Origin: Tridacna crocea
Taxonomy: Eukaryota; Mollusca; Bivalvia; Cardiida; Cardiidae
Direction: 5' to 3'
NCBI GenBank assembly: GCA_943736015.1
Contig: OX031065.1
Coordinates: 43,104,427-43,168,426 of the forward strand
DNA length: 64,000 nucleotides
Below, one piece after another: positions 32,741 to 43,324 of the stretch. The position numbers and the translations under genes are program-made. Numbering within the stretch: position 1 is the first letter of the stretch; each line of letters starts with the position of its first letter. Below the pieces are notes generated by a model that did no database searches, was not told where the DNA came from, and worked only from the letters and a program-made list of their open reading frames with translations.

Positions 32741-33554
32741 AACAAATAAATCAGTAGAGTAAAAAAAAAGAACAAAAAAAAGTGAAATATTACAAAGTAT
32801 GTTTCAGTTTGCTGTGAAAGTTTATTTTTAGGTATTAATTAAGTGTTAAAAAATAAAAATAAAACAAAAACAGAACAAAAAAAGGACACTGAACATAGTT
32901 TTTTATAGTGTACAGTGTAAGTTGTGTAACATTTGAAACTTTACATAGTTTTTTTTTTATCTTATAACTGGATTTATATATTGGATTAAAAAGGACAAGA
33001 AATGACTGTAAGTACAAAACTTTTATTTCTAGGTTAAGTTATCAAATAGTTTAGAAAAACAATGTCATATTTAACTATGCCAATTTTGTAAACATCTCTG
33101 CTTGCAGCCATTTTGATGCTAGTATTCTACCTAGCAACAAGCCTGTGTAGCTTATCAGTAAACACTGCGCAGTGCTGAGTGTACACAAGTGGTGTAGTAT
33201 ATAAAGGGTTAAGGGCTCTTCTTCCTAACAGACAGCAAGAATGATGTCGATTTTGACAGAGCCATGTTGTTTTTATTTGAGATCGACTGGTTTAGTTTAG
33301 ACCCGTTTAAAGACCGACGGTATTTTAGTAAAATCGATACACAGTCCAGTGTTTCGTCCCATTTTCCCTTCGTACTCCAGATTTTTCATCTGTTCACGAT
33401 GTAACAGTGTCAGAAGTACATACGATCATTATTACCTTTTATTGTATTTGTGCGTCCACCATGACGCATTACTGAAAAAATTGCGAGTCATTTTCCTTAA
33501 AAGTGCGTCAAAATGCAGAAAATCGTGCGTCAAGGAAAACCTTGGCTTACGTAT

Positions 33555-34195
33555 ATTCGTCCGAAGCCATTTCTCCACAACCCTAGACCAAATTTAATGA
33601 AACTTCATATATGAACTTGGAACAATACGCAAATATTTCTTTACCCGTTTTTTAATTTAAGGCTGCGTCACTGAAAAAGGGGGCTTCACAAAAAAAAATC
33701 TGTCTGAAGCCATTTCTCCACAACTGTTGGACCAAATTTTAGAAAACTTCATATCTGAACTCCTTGGAACAATGAGCAAATATCTTTTTCCGGTATTTCT
33801 CAATTTGAGGCTGCATCACGGAAAAAGGAGGGGCTTCATGTAAAAAGTTGTTTTTCACTAATATCGTTTGTCAGTCCGACGCTATTTCTCCACAACCCTT
33901 GGACCAAATTTTATGGGACTTCATATCTGAACTCCTTGGAACAGTAAGCAAATACCCCTTTCCCGGTTTCTCTATTTGAGGCTGGATCATGGAAAAAGGG
34001 GGCTTCATGTAAAAAATCTGTCCGAAGCCATTTCTCCACAACCGTTGGACCAAATTTTATGAAACTTCTTATCTGAACTCCCAGGAACAACGTGCTAGTA
34101 CATTTTTCCAGGTTTTTCAATTTGAGGCTGCAAAAAGGGGGCTTCATGTAAAAAATTGTTTTTTACTAATATCTCGTACATCAGTGCTCAAAACT
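33555..34195 (+). repeat. Tandem repeat, about five units of ~115-150 bp
   Basis: Each unit holds GAAGCCATTTCTCCACAACC, GGACCAAATTTTATGRAACTTC and AAAAAGGGGGCTTCATGTAAAA. Units begin at about 33570, 33710, 33880, 34025 and, partially, 34130. No open frames outside the repeat period are of interest. Confidence 0.6.
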
Positions 34196-34338
34196 TTGTG
34201 AAATTTCAAATTTCATCATCGTAGTGATTAACCTGTTTGAGAAAAAACTGAAATAAGAAAAGAAAATCTTCAGGTAATGTTATCTTTCTTGTTAGACAAT
34301 TGAGTCTGTGATTTTAGTATATTGCAGCATAATGTCAT

Positions 34339-34567
34339 TTAACCCTTTCCCAAATAATCCCTGGTTTTTACGGGTCTGTAATAGTAGCCTATTGAAAATA
34401 TTGTGGGAAATGGAGAAAATGCTGGTAAGCAGCATTTTCTCCTTTTCCCACAATGTTTTCTACCCTATCATAGACAGAAATCATCTTTTCAGCAAGAGAT
34501 GAATTGTCGTCTGCAAATGCTTTCAATTTGGTCTAGTCCAAAAGTTTGTTGTTTGGGAAAGGGTTAA
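34339..34567. mobile_element. TTAA palindromic MITE copy (reverse orientation)
   Basis: It is bounded by TTAA. The ends are CCCTTTCCCAAATAATCCC and, from the right, CCCTTTCCCAAACAACAAAC. The hairpin is GAAAATATTGTGGGAAATGG, GAGAAAATGCTGGTAAGCAG, CCTTTTCCCACAATGTTTTC. Confidence 0.78.
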
Positions 34568-34602
34568 GTTTGATCCATATTGCCAGAGTAAAGTGCCTTT
34601 AA

Positions 34603-35053
34603 CACGGCGGGGAATCACGTGACACAACAACAACAACAATGATCGATATTTGAAAAAATTCCCCGACTTCAGGTAAGAAAATCTTCAATAATTCCATTAA
34701 TACATGACCGATTGGAATTTGGTTTGAAGCAGAGAAGGCGGAAGGACTCCAGGGATTTGCTTGATGTGTTAGATTTTTTAAACAACACCTGATAAAAAAG
34801 TTATTGACGAGCAAACAAATTTTTTACCCTGGATAATTTGTTTGCTCGTCAATAACTTTTTTATCAGGTGCTGTTTAAAAAATCTAACACATCAAGCAAA
34901 TACCTGGAGTCCTTCCGCCTTCTCTGCTTCAAACCAAATTCAAATCGGTCATGTATTAACGGAATTATTGAAGATTTTCTTACCTGAAGTCGGGGAATTT
35001 TTTCAAATATCGGTCATTGTTGTTGTTGTTGTGTCACGTGATTCTCCGCCGTG
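34603..35053. mobile_element. 450-bp near-perfect palindrome (fold-back element)
   Basis: The arms 34603-34822 and 34835-35053 are inverted copies with only a few mismatches and a 12-base spacer (TTTACCCTGGAT). The outer ends are CACGGCGGGGAATCACGTGAC and its inverted partner (GTCACGTGATTCTCCGCCGTG), and TTTAA lies outside both ends, a probable target duplication. The mirror open frames of 71 and 100 codons, one on each strand, follow from the symmetry. Such a palindrome is a fold-back type MITE and, if transcribed, would give a 220-bp double-stranded RNA. Confidence 0.75.
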
Positions 35054-35077
35054 TTTAATCAGACATCTTCCTTTCTT

Positions 35078-35295
35078 AGCCCTTTACCAGACAACAAACT
35101 TTAGAATTGAAAAGAATTGCAGACAATGGAAGGAATGTAACTGAACACATGAACTGTGTAATTGATAAGGTTTAAAACATTGAGAGAAGAAAAGTAGAAA
35201 ATGCTGGTTTCCAGTATTTGATTCTATCTCTCATTGTTTTCCAATGATTACTCTTTTAGGTCTGTAAAAACATGAGATGGCTTGATAAACAGCAA
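35078..35295. mobile_element. Degenerate TTAA palindromic MITE
   Basis: The left end is TTAGCCCTTTACCAGACAAC. The core AAAACATTGAGAGAAGAAAAG ... AAATGCTGGTTTCCAGTATTTG is worn, and the right end CATGAGATGGCTTGATAAAC has lost its terminus. Confidence 0.5.
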
Positions 35296-35552
35296 TCTTG
35301 TTAAGTTTTTCTGTTTAAAGTTATAATGGCTTTGATTAGTTCAGTTATTGTTAAAATTGACCAATTAGTTAAGGAGTTGTTGTTCCTTTCAGATTTGTTC
35401 TAGATGCCACTGTTTGTTGATTCATGGTTGTTTCTCTTTTCAAAAGAGGATAGATGTGTGCATCTGATGTGTTTGATATCGGAGTTATGATGGATACAGT
35501 TAAGAAAATCATGAAACTGACAAGATGGGAATGGGATGATTTTGAATGATTT

Positions 35553-36402
35553 TAGCTCACCTAAGCACAAATTGCTCAAGTTGAGCTATTGTGATCAGCC
35601 TATGTCTGGCATCCATCGGCTGTTGTCCATCAACAAAATTCTTTCAACATCCCCTTCTAAAACACTGGGCCAATCTTGAAACATGGCAGGGATGTTTTTT
35701 GGGTGAAGCTGTACAAAAATTGTTCAAAGAATTTAACTCCACTTGTAACTGGTTGCCATGGCAACAGAAAAGAGAGAAATGCAAACTCTGTCAAAGCTTT
35801 CTCTTCTGAAACTAGAAAACCTAGAGCTTTGATATTTGGTTTGTAGCATTTCATAGTGGACCTCTACTGAGTTTGTTCAAATGATGCCCCTGTGGTCAAA
35901 ATTGGCCTTGCCCTGTCGGTCTCAAGTTTGAACATGGGAAAAAAGAATGAAACTTCAAAATTCTTCTCTGAAACTGGAAGGCCTAGAGCTTTGATACTTG
36001 GTATTTAGCAACTGCTAGTGGACCTCTACCAAGTTTGTTCATATGATGCCCCTGGGGGTTACAAATTGGAACATTACAAAAAAGGAAAAATTCAGAATCC
36101 TTCTTCACTAAAATCCTTCTTCACTAAAACTGGAAGGCTTATAGCTTTGATATTTGGTATTTAGCATCTCCTAGTGGACCTCTACCAAGTTTGTTCATAT
36201 GATGCTTCTGGGGTCAAAACTGGCCCAACCCTGGGGGTAATGAATTGGAACATGGGAACAAAAAAGGAAAACTTCTTTGAAAATCATAGAAATACCTATG
36301 CTTGTAACCCACAGGTTTTGATTTCCCATTGTTTAATGCTTTTCCACACAATCCAGAAGGCTCAAGTGAGCGACTTCAGGGCCATTATGGCCCTCTTGTC
36401 TA
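35553..36402 (+). mobile_element. Hairpin-ended element with GGGGTCAAAACTGG-type monomers (HINE-like)
   Basis: It starts TAGCTCACCTAAGCACAAAT (hairpin with TGCTCAAGTTGAGCTA) and ends GCGACTTCAGGGCCATTATGGCCCTCTTG. The core has three monomers around AGCTTTGATATTTGGTATTTAGC, CTAGTGGACCTCTACCAAG and TTGTTCATATGATGCCCCTG. An X-box-like palindrome is at 35752-35765. Confidence 0.6.
35752..35765. promoter_or_regulatory. RFX X-box-like palindrome inside repeat
   Basis: GTTGCCATGGCAAC, identical to the one at 4317, is in the hairpin-proximal unit of the element at 35553-36402. Confidence 0.4.
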
Positions 36403-36563
36403 TGATAATGAAAGAGCGGTTTGGAATGGGATTACCAACAAACAAATGCAACAATCTGCTGAAAATCAAAGGCTTTTATAAAACTAGTAAAGAGCTATTA
36501 GTCAACCAATCAAGTTACTCAGTTGATACAATGCTTCCATATTATAAACCAATCAAATGTTGC

Positions 36564-36786
36564 TTAACTCGTTACCAAACAACAAAAGTTTAGGTTTGTC
36601 CAAATCGAAAGCATTTGCAGATGACAAAATAATGACTGAAAATTTGAAATTTGTTTTGTGAAGGTTGGAAAACATTTTGGGAAAAGAAAATGCTGGTTAC
36701 CAGCATTTTCTCCTTATCCCATAATGTTTTCTATGGGCTTCTTTCTCAGGGTTGTCAAAAGTAGGGATTGTGTGGTAATGGGTAAA
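36564..36786. mobile_element. TTAA palindromic MITE copy
   Basis: The left flank is TTAA with CTCGTTACCAAACAACAAAA. The right end is GGATTGTGTGGTAATGGG followed by TAAA, a mutated TTAA. The palindrome has a 4-base deletion in one arm (GGGAAAAGAAAATGCTGG). Confidence 0.72.
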
Positions 36787-36854
36787 ATTATTTTGCAATA
36801 TATATATCAACCAATCAAATTAGGGAATTATTTTATATATATACATGTAAGATT

Positions 36855-37120
36855 TTTATTAGCTTGACTGTTTTCAGGTTATACCCAGTATATTGCTGTA
36901 GCCTTGGCGTAGTCGTCGTGGTGCACAAACTTAGACATTTTGTAATATCTCTGTTATTACTGAAGATATTTACTTGAAATTTGGAGTATGTGTTCATTAT
37001 CCAAAGAGCAATCCACACTATCGAGGGAGACAAGTCAAAATACATTTAAGAATTATGCCCCTTTTTCCACTTACACTTTTTGTCCTCTATCACAGCGTGT
37101 GGTGCTCTTATCTATTTTTA
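36855..37120 (+). repeat. Dispersed repeat, TAGCTTGACTGTTTTC family
   Basis: It begins TTAGCTTGACTGTTTTCAGG and has TTAGACATTTTGTAATATCTC and TTGAAATTTGGAGTATGTG, then AATTATGCCCCTTTTTCCAC. It is related to 18205, 50170, 52313, 55262 and 55990. Confidence 0.5.
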
Positions 37121-39467
37121 AGTCACTTGAGCACAACATGCTCAAGGGGAGCTTTTAGGATCATGTTTTGTCTGTCATGCAGCATGCAGCAATTGCTTTG
37201 GGGGGGGGGGGGGCTACTTGCACTATACAGACATGAAGAAATTCTAAAAAAATTCCTTATCTCTGAAACTGTTGGTCAGATTTTGAAATAATTTAACACA
37301 AATGTTCTGTGGGTGACCCTTTCCAAAATTTGTTTGTTAAATTTTGATTCCCCAAAGAACATGGCTATGATTGTGAATGGCTGCTGCTTGCACTAAACAA
37401 ACATGGATTGTTAAAAATTCTTCTTCTCAGAATCAGCTGTTCAGATTTTGAAATAATTTCTGAGAAATGTTCCTTGGGTGACCTTTTTTCAAAAGTTGTT
37501 AGCGAAACTTGGATCTATCAAGAAACATGGCTCTGGTGAATGGGGGCTACTTGCACTATATGGACATGAAGAAATTCTTAAAAATTCTTCTTCCCTGAAA
37601 GGGCTTGTCAGAATTTGAAATAATTCCATAGGAATGTTCCTTTGAGCCCCTTTTAAAAAATCGCTCGCCAAAGTTTGATCAATCAAGAAACATGGCTCTG
37701 GTGAATGGGGGCTGCTTACACTATGGACATACAGAAATTTTTAAAAATTCTTCTTCTCTGAGAAAAGTGGTCAGATTTTGAAATAATTTTATTGGAATGT
37801 TCCTTGGGTGACCCTTTTCAAAAAGTGAACACTAAATTTTGTTTTGAAATTTTGTTGTCAAGAAACATGGCTCTGGTGAATGGGGGTACTTGCACTATGC
37901 ATGAAAAAATTCTTAAAAAATCTTCTATTAAATCTTAGAAAAAACTTGTGTATGCTCCAGAAACCACATTTTAGATCCAAAAATCTTGAATATTGGTCAG
38001 AACATTCGTCTTGAAGATACCTCTTACGATTTATAAAATTGGTCATGTTGGGTCAGACACTAGGTCACATGGTCAAATTTTCTTAAAACCTCATGTAAGC
38101 TCTACAGACCACATTTTCATTCCAAACTCTTGAAAAAGTGTCAGAACATTTTTCTTGATTACATCATGCAAAAGTTGAAATAAGGATAATGTTCAGTCAA
38201 TAACCAGGTTACTTGGTCAATTCTTAGAAAAACCTTGTGTATGCTCTCGAAGCCACATTTTCTGTTCAAAACTCTTAAATGGTAATCAGAATGTTTTGTT
38301 GTAATGATACCTCAGACAAATATTAAAATTGGTCAAGTCAGGTTAAAAACTAGGTTTCTTGGTCAGATCTTCATAAAACCTTGCATAATCTCTAGAGGCT
38401 TTTTTTTTTTAAGTTGAATAAAATGTTTGTTTTAATGATGTCTCAGTTGAGTTCAAAAACGGTTCATGTCGGATTGAAAACAAGGTTACTAGATCACATC
38501 TTCCAAAAACCTTGTGTTGTCTTCTAGAGGCTAAATTTTTTGTGCAACACTCATGAAATTGGTCAGAATGTTTGTACTGATGATGTCTTGAACCAGTTTG
38601 CAATTGGGTTATGTCGAGTCAATAAATAGGTCACTGAGTTGAATCTGCGAAAAACTTTGTGCACACTCCATAAGCCACATTTTCAGTCAAATACTCTTGC
38701 TAGAATGTTTTTCATTACGAGCTCGTGTATCTCAAAAATAGGGATGGCAACGGTTAGTAGATTTGCTATTCGGTTAACCATATAATATTTCAATCGGTTA
38801 ACCAGTTAACCGAATGACCATGTAAAAACATGTAAGATGATGATACATGCTCGATATGTCAACTTTGATAATTGGTGTGTGAGTAATGCATTACTGTGAC
38901 GTTTACTATTTCTGTACTTCGGCGCGGAAGAAGGGGAATCGATCGACTACACACACACACACACACCCCCCACACACCCCCCCCCTCTCTTTTGGCAATA
39001 TAATAAATTTTTCACAATATTTTCTGTAGAGGACTAGAAATTCTCAGGCTATTTCAGTGTTTCCACTCTTGACACGCATATCATTCAGGGTTCCCACAAC
39101 TTTCTACTTGCAAAATTCCAGACTTTTTCCAGGATTTTTTTCAAAATTCAAGGTTCTTTCCAATAGAAAAACTGGAAATGCAAAACCGTTTGAAAGCTAC
39201 TTTCTTACATACATTCCTTGTTTTAACGAAAAATTAAGATTTAAAGAACATTCTAACTGCATCATAGTTACTAGTATTTCATTTCTTTACTTGGCCAGTT
39301 AAAAAAACTACAAATGACCGAATATAGATTCAGATTAGCCTATCCATACAGGCAGTTTAATAAGGATCCATGCTGTTCACTTACAGTTCCTACAAGTAAT
39401 GAAGTATTTGAAGGCAAATAGTATAGATCCTTATAAGACTACATACCAGTAACCAGGCAAATTGGGA

Positions 39468-41056
39468 ACAATAGGACCATGATGGTCCTATATCACTAAC
39501 CTGAGTACAAAGCAGTAAAGGTCTACAGTGAAGATAAATACCAAATATCGAAGTTCAAGTCCAAATAATTATGACAGGGTATGTGCAAAAAGCATTTTCT
39601 TCTTTTCCCAAAATGCTTTAACAACCCTTCTTCTTCAGGGTCATTGAAAGTCGGGATTGTATAGTACGGGATTGAATTAACTTTCAGAGGCAAGGCGTTT
39701 ATTTCCTAGTCAAAATGGTGGTTAAATGACAGATTAAAAAACATCATTTGCTCATTGTTAAGACACGAATGAGATTTGTCTCAATCACTTTTTATAAAAT
39801 TTCAAAGGATGTTGGCTGAGACAGTAATCAAGCCAGCGCAAACTGGGAACCCTAAACTAACAGCTCACAACATTACTAATTTATTGGAGCTCGATAAGTC
39901 CAGTATGTGAAAGGTAACCCCTTTTCCATGACGTATCTTACAGAAGAAAATTGTACACAAGACTATCCTAAGGAAGACATGTATGAAGTTTCATAAAGGC
40001 CAAGGACTTTAGAAGATAACCGTCAATGTGGATGGATGGGCCAACTGACTGTAATTGGTCTGTAATGAAATTATACATTTAGGCCCCTTTTTTGATAACA
40101 TGTCGTTTCATGAAATAAAATCAAATAACTATTGTCTGTGGCTCAACAAGATGAACTTTAATTACATTTTGCCCTGTAATGAAAAAGATATTGGTCCACA
40201 GTGAAAATATACACCCAGCCCCCTTTTTTCATGACATGACATTTAATGAAAAAATGCAAAATATTGTTAATGGCATACTATCATATGTACATTATTCCAT
40301 CTTGTTTCAGAGCAGAAGAATTTTAAAGTCTTCCCTCTTTGTTCCCATGCTCAAACTTGTGACCACCAGGGCAGGGCCAGCTTGAACCCTAGGGGCATCA
40401 TATGAACAAACTTGGTAGAGGTTCTCTAGAAGTTAGTACATACAAAATATCAAAGCTCTAAGACTTCCAGTCTCAGAGAAAAAAAAAAGTCTTTTTTCTT
40501 TGTTCCTATATTTCGAATTTGTGACCCCTGGGGCAGGGCCAATTTGAACCCCGGGGGCATCATATGAGCAATCTTGGTAGAGGTCTAATAGCAGATGCTG
40601 CACACCAAATATCAAAGCTCTACCCCTTCTTGTTTCAGAGAAAAAGATTTTTTTCAAAGTTTTCTTTTATTATTCCCATGTACGAACTTGTGACCCCCAG
40701 GATGGGCCCAGTTTTGATACCAGGGGCATTATATGAACAATCTTTGTAGAAGTCTACTAGGAGATCCTACATACCAATTATCAAAGCTCTATGCCTTCTA
40801 GTTTCAGAGAAGAAGATTTTCAAAGATTTTGCTTTTCTTTTTTTCTTTGGTTGCCATGGCAACCAGCATTATGGGTGGAATTTAATCTCTTGAACAACTT
40901 TGGTAGAGATTGAAATGAGGAACATCCCTGCCAGGTTTCATCAAGATTGGCCCAGCGGTCTAGGAGGAGAAGATGTTAAGAAATTGGGGACGATGCACGA
41001 CAGCCATAGGGCAATCACAAAGCTCACCTTGAGCACTTTGTGCTCAGGTGAGCTAA
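39468..41056 (-). mobile_element. Hairpin-ended tandem-monomer element (HINE-like), innermost of a four-level nest
   Basis: It starts AATAGGACCATGATGGTCCT and ends TTGAGCACTTTGTGCTCAGGTGAGCT. Three monomers at 40300-40810 carry ATCAAAGCTCTAYRCCTTCTAG, GAACTTGTGACCCC and GGGGCATCATATGAACAAWCTTGGTAGAGG. A half MITE (TTTTCTTCTTTTCCCAAAATGC ... CGGGATTGTATAGTACGGG) is inserted at about 39590-39676. Orientation is minus relative to 35553-36402. Confidence 0.6.
40850..40863. promoter_or_regulatory. RFX X-box-like palindrome inside repeat
   Basis: GTTGCCATGGCAAC again, in the unit next to the hairpin end of the element at 39468-41056. Confidence 0.4.
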
Positions 41057-43261
41057 AAATGTGTTGTTTTTTCTTATATTGGGAATTATTTTCTTTATGA
41101 TTTAAGACACTGAATCAAGTCCTTGTATATCATTTACTATCATTGTGCACAACAGTTTTGTTGTAAGCCTTCAAATAGAGGTTATTTTCCCTCTTCAGTC
41201 ATTGAAACTAAAACCTTATTCAAAAGTACCATGTTTTACTTTCACTTTAACTGTTCAGTTTTCATGACCTGAAATACATGAATAAATAAATTTGTCTTTT
41301 CAAAGGCAATATCCCTGCTTTTAAAGTTTCTGAAAATACGAAAAATCGTAACTTTGTTAGATTTAATACTTGACGTGTTTTGATCCATGATTGCAGACAG
41401 GCGCTTACTCTCAGTTTCCTCTGACTCGTCAACCTCATTCCGACTAGAATCATAACGTGGCTTCATAAAGATAAAGTCTGTTAACCTTTCAGACCCTATG
41501 GATTTAAATTTTCTGTAATATTTACAGTTGTAGCTCATTTTCACGTCAATTCACATCAGCTCGTCTCCCGGAAAATACAAAGCGGAGCTGCATTGTATTT
41601 TAGGGTAAATACCGACTTCTCCGAAATCACTACACTGGATCCCGGTTTATTTAAATATTAGAAAAGTTATTCCGGGACCAGTGAACCTAAAAAAAGACCG
41701 TCATCTATTTGGGAAATTCACCTACTTCGACCAATGACGGTCTATATATTATACAAAATATTGGATCTTTATCCGAAAAATGGAGGACGCAGACCGGAGA
41801 TTTTTATCGTCCTAAATTCTTGTTTCACACCCAAAACGATTCGTACTTTTCCCGGTTTTTTCCCGATTTTTCAGAGATATAACAAAAATCAAGACTTTTT
41901 CAAGACCGGGAACGGGTTTTTCGAAATTCCCGACTTTTTCCCGTTTTCCCGACTGCGTGGGAACCCTGATCATTGCGTAAATTACTTAATAGAACTGATA
42001 TTGCATACCAAAGTTGCATTTCATGGGAGACCTCTTGTCAGGAAAAAAATATTCTGGTTGACTTCAGTAAAATACCAGGATTTGAAGTTCCTTGCTACCC
42101 CTGTTAATAAATTATTGCCAAATCAGGCTGAAATACCTATTCATAAATTAACACGCTTGAAAAAATGCTTGATGCAAAAAGACGGAAACCCATGACAATG
42201 AAATGTTCCTTTTGACGTTGTCCAATTAGTCTCTTCATCTTTTCATCTTTTGAATGATTTTGAGTAGTAAATTTTCATAGATATATTAATATAGCAGACT
42301 TTTAATGCAGATGATGGTATGGTTATTGATCGTCAAATGAAGGGGTCAATGCTTAGTGGCTAAGTGAATCGGGTGGTAACCATCGCCAAACCAACAGGTT
42401 CAAATTTTAGACCCTTCCAAATTCAAAGGCGTCTGCACTGTATTCTGATTTTTGAAGATACTTATCGAACTGATAATGAACGATCGAAGATAAATCTCTC
42501 GGCGTGCTTGTGTTTTATCGACTTAATTTCAATCCCTCTTACGCTGATTGGTTAATCCATGTATAAATTATATTTGATTGGGGCAGGCTCTTAATGAAAA
42601 AATCCAAATCATCTACGATAAGCCAGAGCCTTTGATTCCAAGAGGTCGCCTGTTTGTGATTGTTTATCGGAGACTGGGACCCAATTAGCGGACTAACATT
42701 GTTTTTATTGCACAGACATGTCAAACTCTGTATAACACCGGCAAAGTTAACTTTGTATTTTTTTTTTTTTCATCATCATGATTATTTTGATAAACGTTTG
42801 ATAAAATATACATTTTTTTCTGCATTTCTGCTTGGTTTCCGATTTCCTAACCGGTTATTCGGTCATTCGATCTGTTAACCAGTTAACCGTTGCCATCCCT
42901 ACTCAAAAGAGATTGAAAATAGGTCATATTTGGTCAAATACTCAGGTGAGCGACTTTAAGGCCATCATGGCCTTCTTGTTTGAAAAATTTGGATAGAATG
43001 ATGGAATGAGTCTGAATAAAATTGGTATCATTTTTTTCATGATGTTCCTACCTCTATAGAGGTATATATATACCTCTATAAACCTCTACACCAAATAGAG
43101 GTTTGTGTAACTTGGTTTACTCTGTATCTATTTCCTAGTTGAATAAAAAGAAGTAATAAAAAATAACCCACTGTCTTCTATTCTCTTTATTTTCTATCAC
43201 ATTATGACAATTATGTTTGTGTATGCAGACAAAAAGATTTTTCTTGAGGCATGCATGCACC

Positions 43262-43264
<3 letters not shown>

Positions 43265-43298
<34 letters not shown>

Positions 43299-43316
43299 CC
43301 CCCACACACACACACT
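43265..43316 (+). repeat. (CA)n microsatellite with internal C run
   Basis: About 15 CA units, a C8 interruption, and a further five CA units. The minus-strand frame of valines and cysteines here is an artefact. Confidence 0.85.
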
Positions 43317-43324
43317 CGTAATAT

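Larger units (their letters stand above)
30452..33208 (+). mobile_element. piggyBac transposon, nearly complete, flanked by TTAA
   Basis: TTAA stands at 30448-30451 and 33209-33212. The inverted ends are CCCTTTATATACGAGTACC and, from the right, CCCTTTATATACTACACC, with 13 identical bases. At 2757 bp, size and layout (short ends, single transposase on the + strand, 3' region) fit an autonomous piggyBac. Repeats of GAGACGCGTTT/GAGACGAGTTT near the 5' end (30508, 30550) may be subterminal binding sites. A SINE-like insertion occupies the 3' region (32503-32740). Confidence 0.85.
29972..33544. mobile_element. CARGGTT-class element with a piggyBac inserted inside; GCTTACG duplication
   Basis: The termini are CAGGGTTTTCCCTCGG and, from the right, CAAGGTTTTCCTTGACG. 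GCTTACG occurs immediately outside both ends (29965-29971 and 33545-33551). Removing the piggyBac (30452-33208 plus one TTAA) leaves about 810 bp, close in size to the 823-bp element at 410-1232, and both carry GCGAGT/TGCGTC-like words near an end. The host element has no long open frame. Confidence 0.62.
39086..41968. mobile_element. CARGGTT-class element, ATCATT duplication, carrying a tandem-monomer element
   Basis: The termini CAGGGTTCCCAC are identical at both ends. ATCATT flanks at 39080-39085 and 41969-41974. Subterminal sequences have CCAGACTTTTTCCAGG (left) and CAAGACTTTTTCAAGACCGG (right). Without the nested element it is about 1.3 kb. The 153-codon frame at 41734-42195 spans its right end and is not a gene. 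Confidence 0.65.
38739..42901. mobile_element. Large hAT-like element, 8-bp duplication CTCAAAAA/CTCAAAAG
   Basis: The termini are TAGGGATGGCAACGGTTAG and, from the right, TAGGGATGGCAACGGTTAA. Subterminal CGGTTAACC words occur on both sides (38780-38815 and 42850-42890). The flanking 8-mers at 38731-38738 and 42902-42909 differ in one base. Contents include an (AC)n tract (38951-38975), a nested CARGGTT element (39086-41968) and no recognisable hAT transposase. TAGGG ends with 8-bp duplication place it in hAT. Confidence 0.7.
37122..42982 (+). mobile_element. Hairpin-ended tandem-monomer element, split by a hAT at 38739-42901
   Basis: It starts AAGTCACTTGAGCACAACATG with the pairing TGCTCAAGGGGAGCTT, and a G14 run at 37200-37213. 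Monomers of the GGCTACTTGCACTATAYGGACATG type fill 37200-37920, followed by 145-bp-type monomers (CTTGTGTATGCTC, GGTCAGAAYRTT) to 38738. After the hAT the element resumes at 42902 with GAGATTGAAAATAGGTCATA and ends at GGCCATCATGGCCTTCTTG. The split and the 8-base duplication show that the hAT arrived later. Confidence 0.62.

Noticed and set aside
34599-35144. Mirror open frames of 71 and 100 codons
   Set aside because: Both come from the two arms of a palindrome and have no family resemblance.
41734-42195. 153-codon frame
   Set aside because: It crosses the right terminus of a CARGGTT transposon into hAT sequence, and has no domain pattern.
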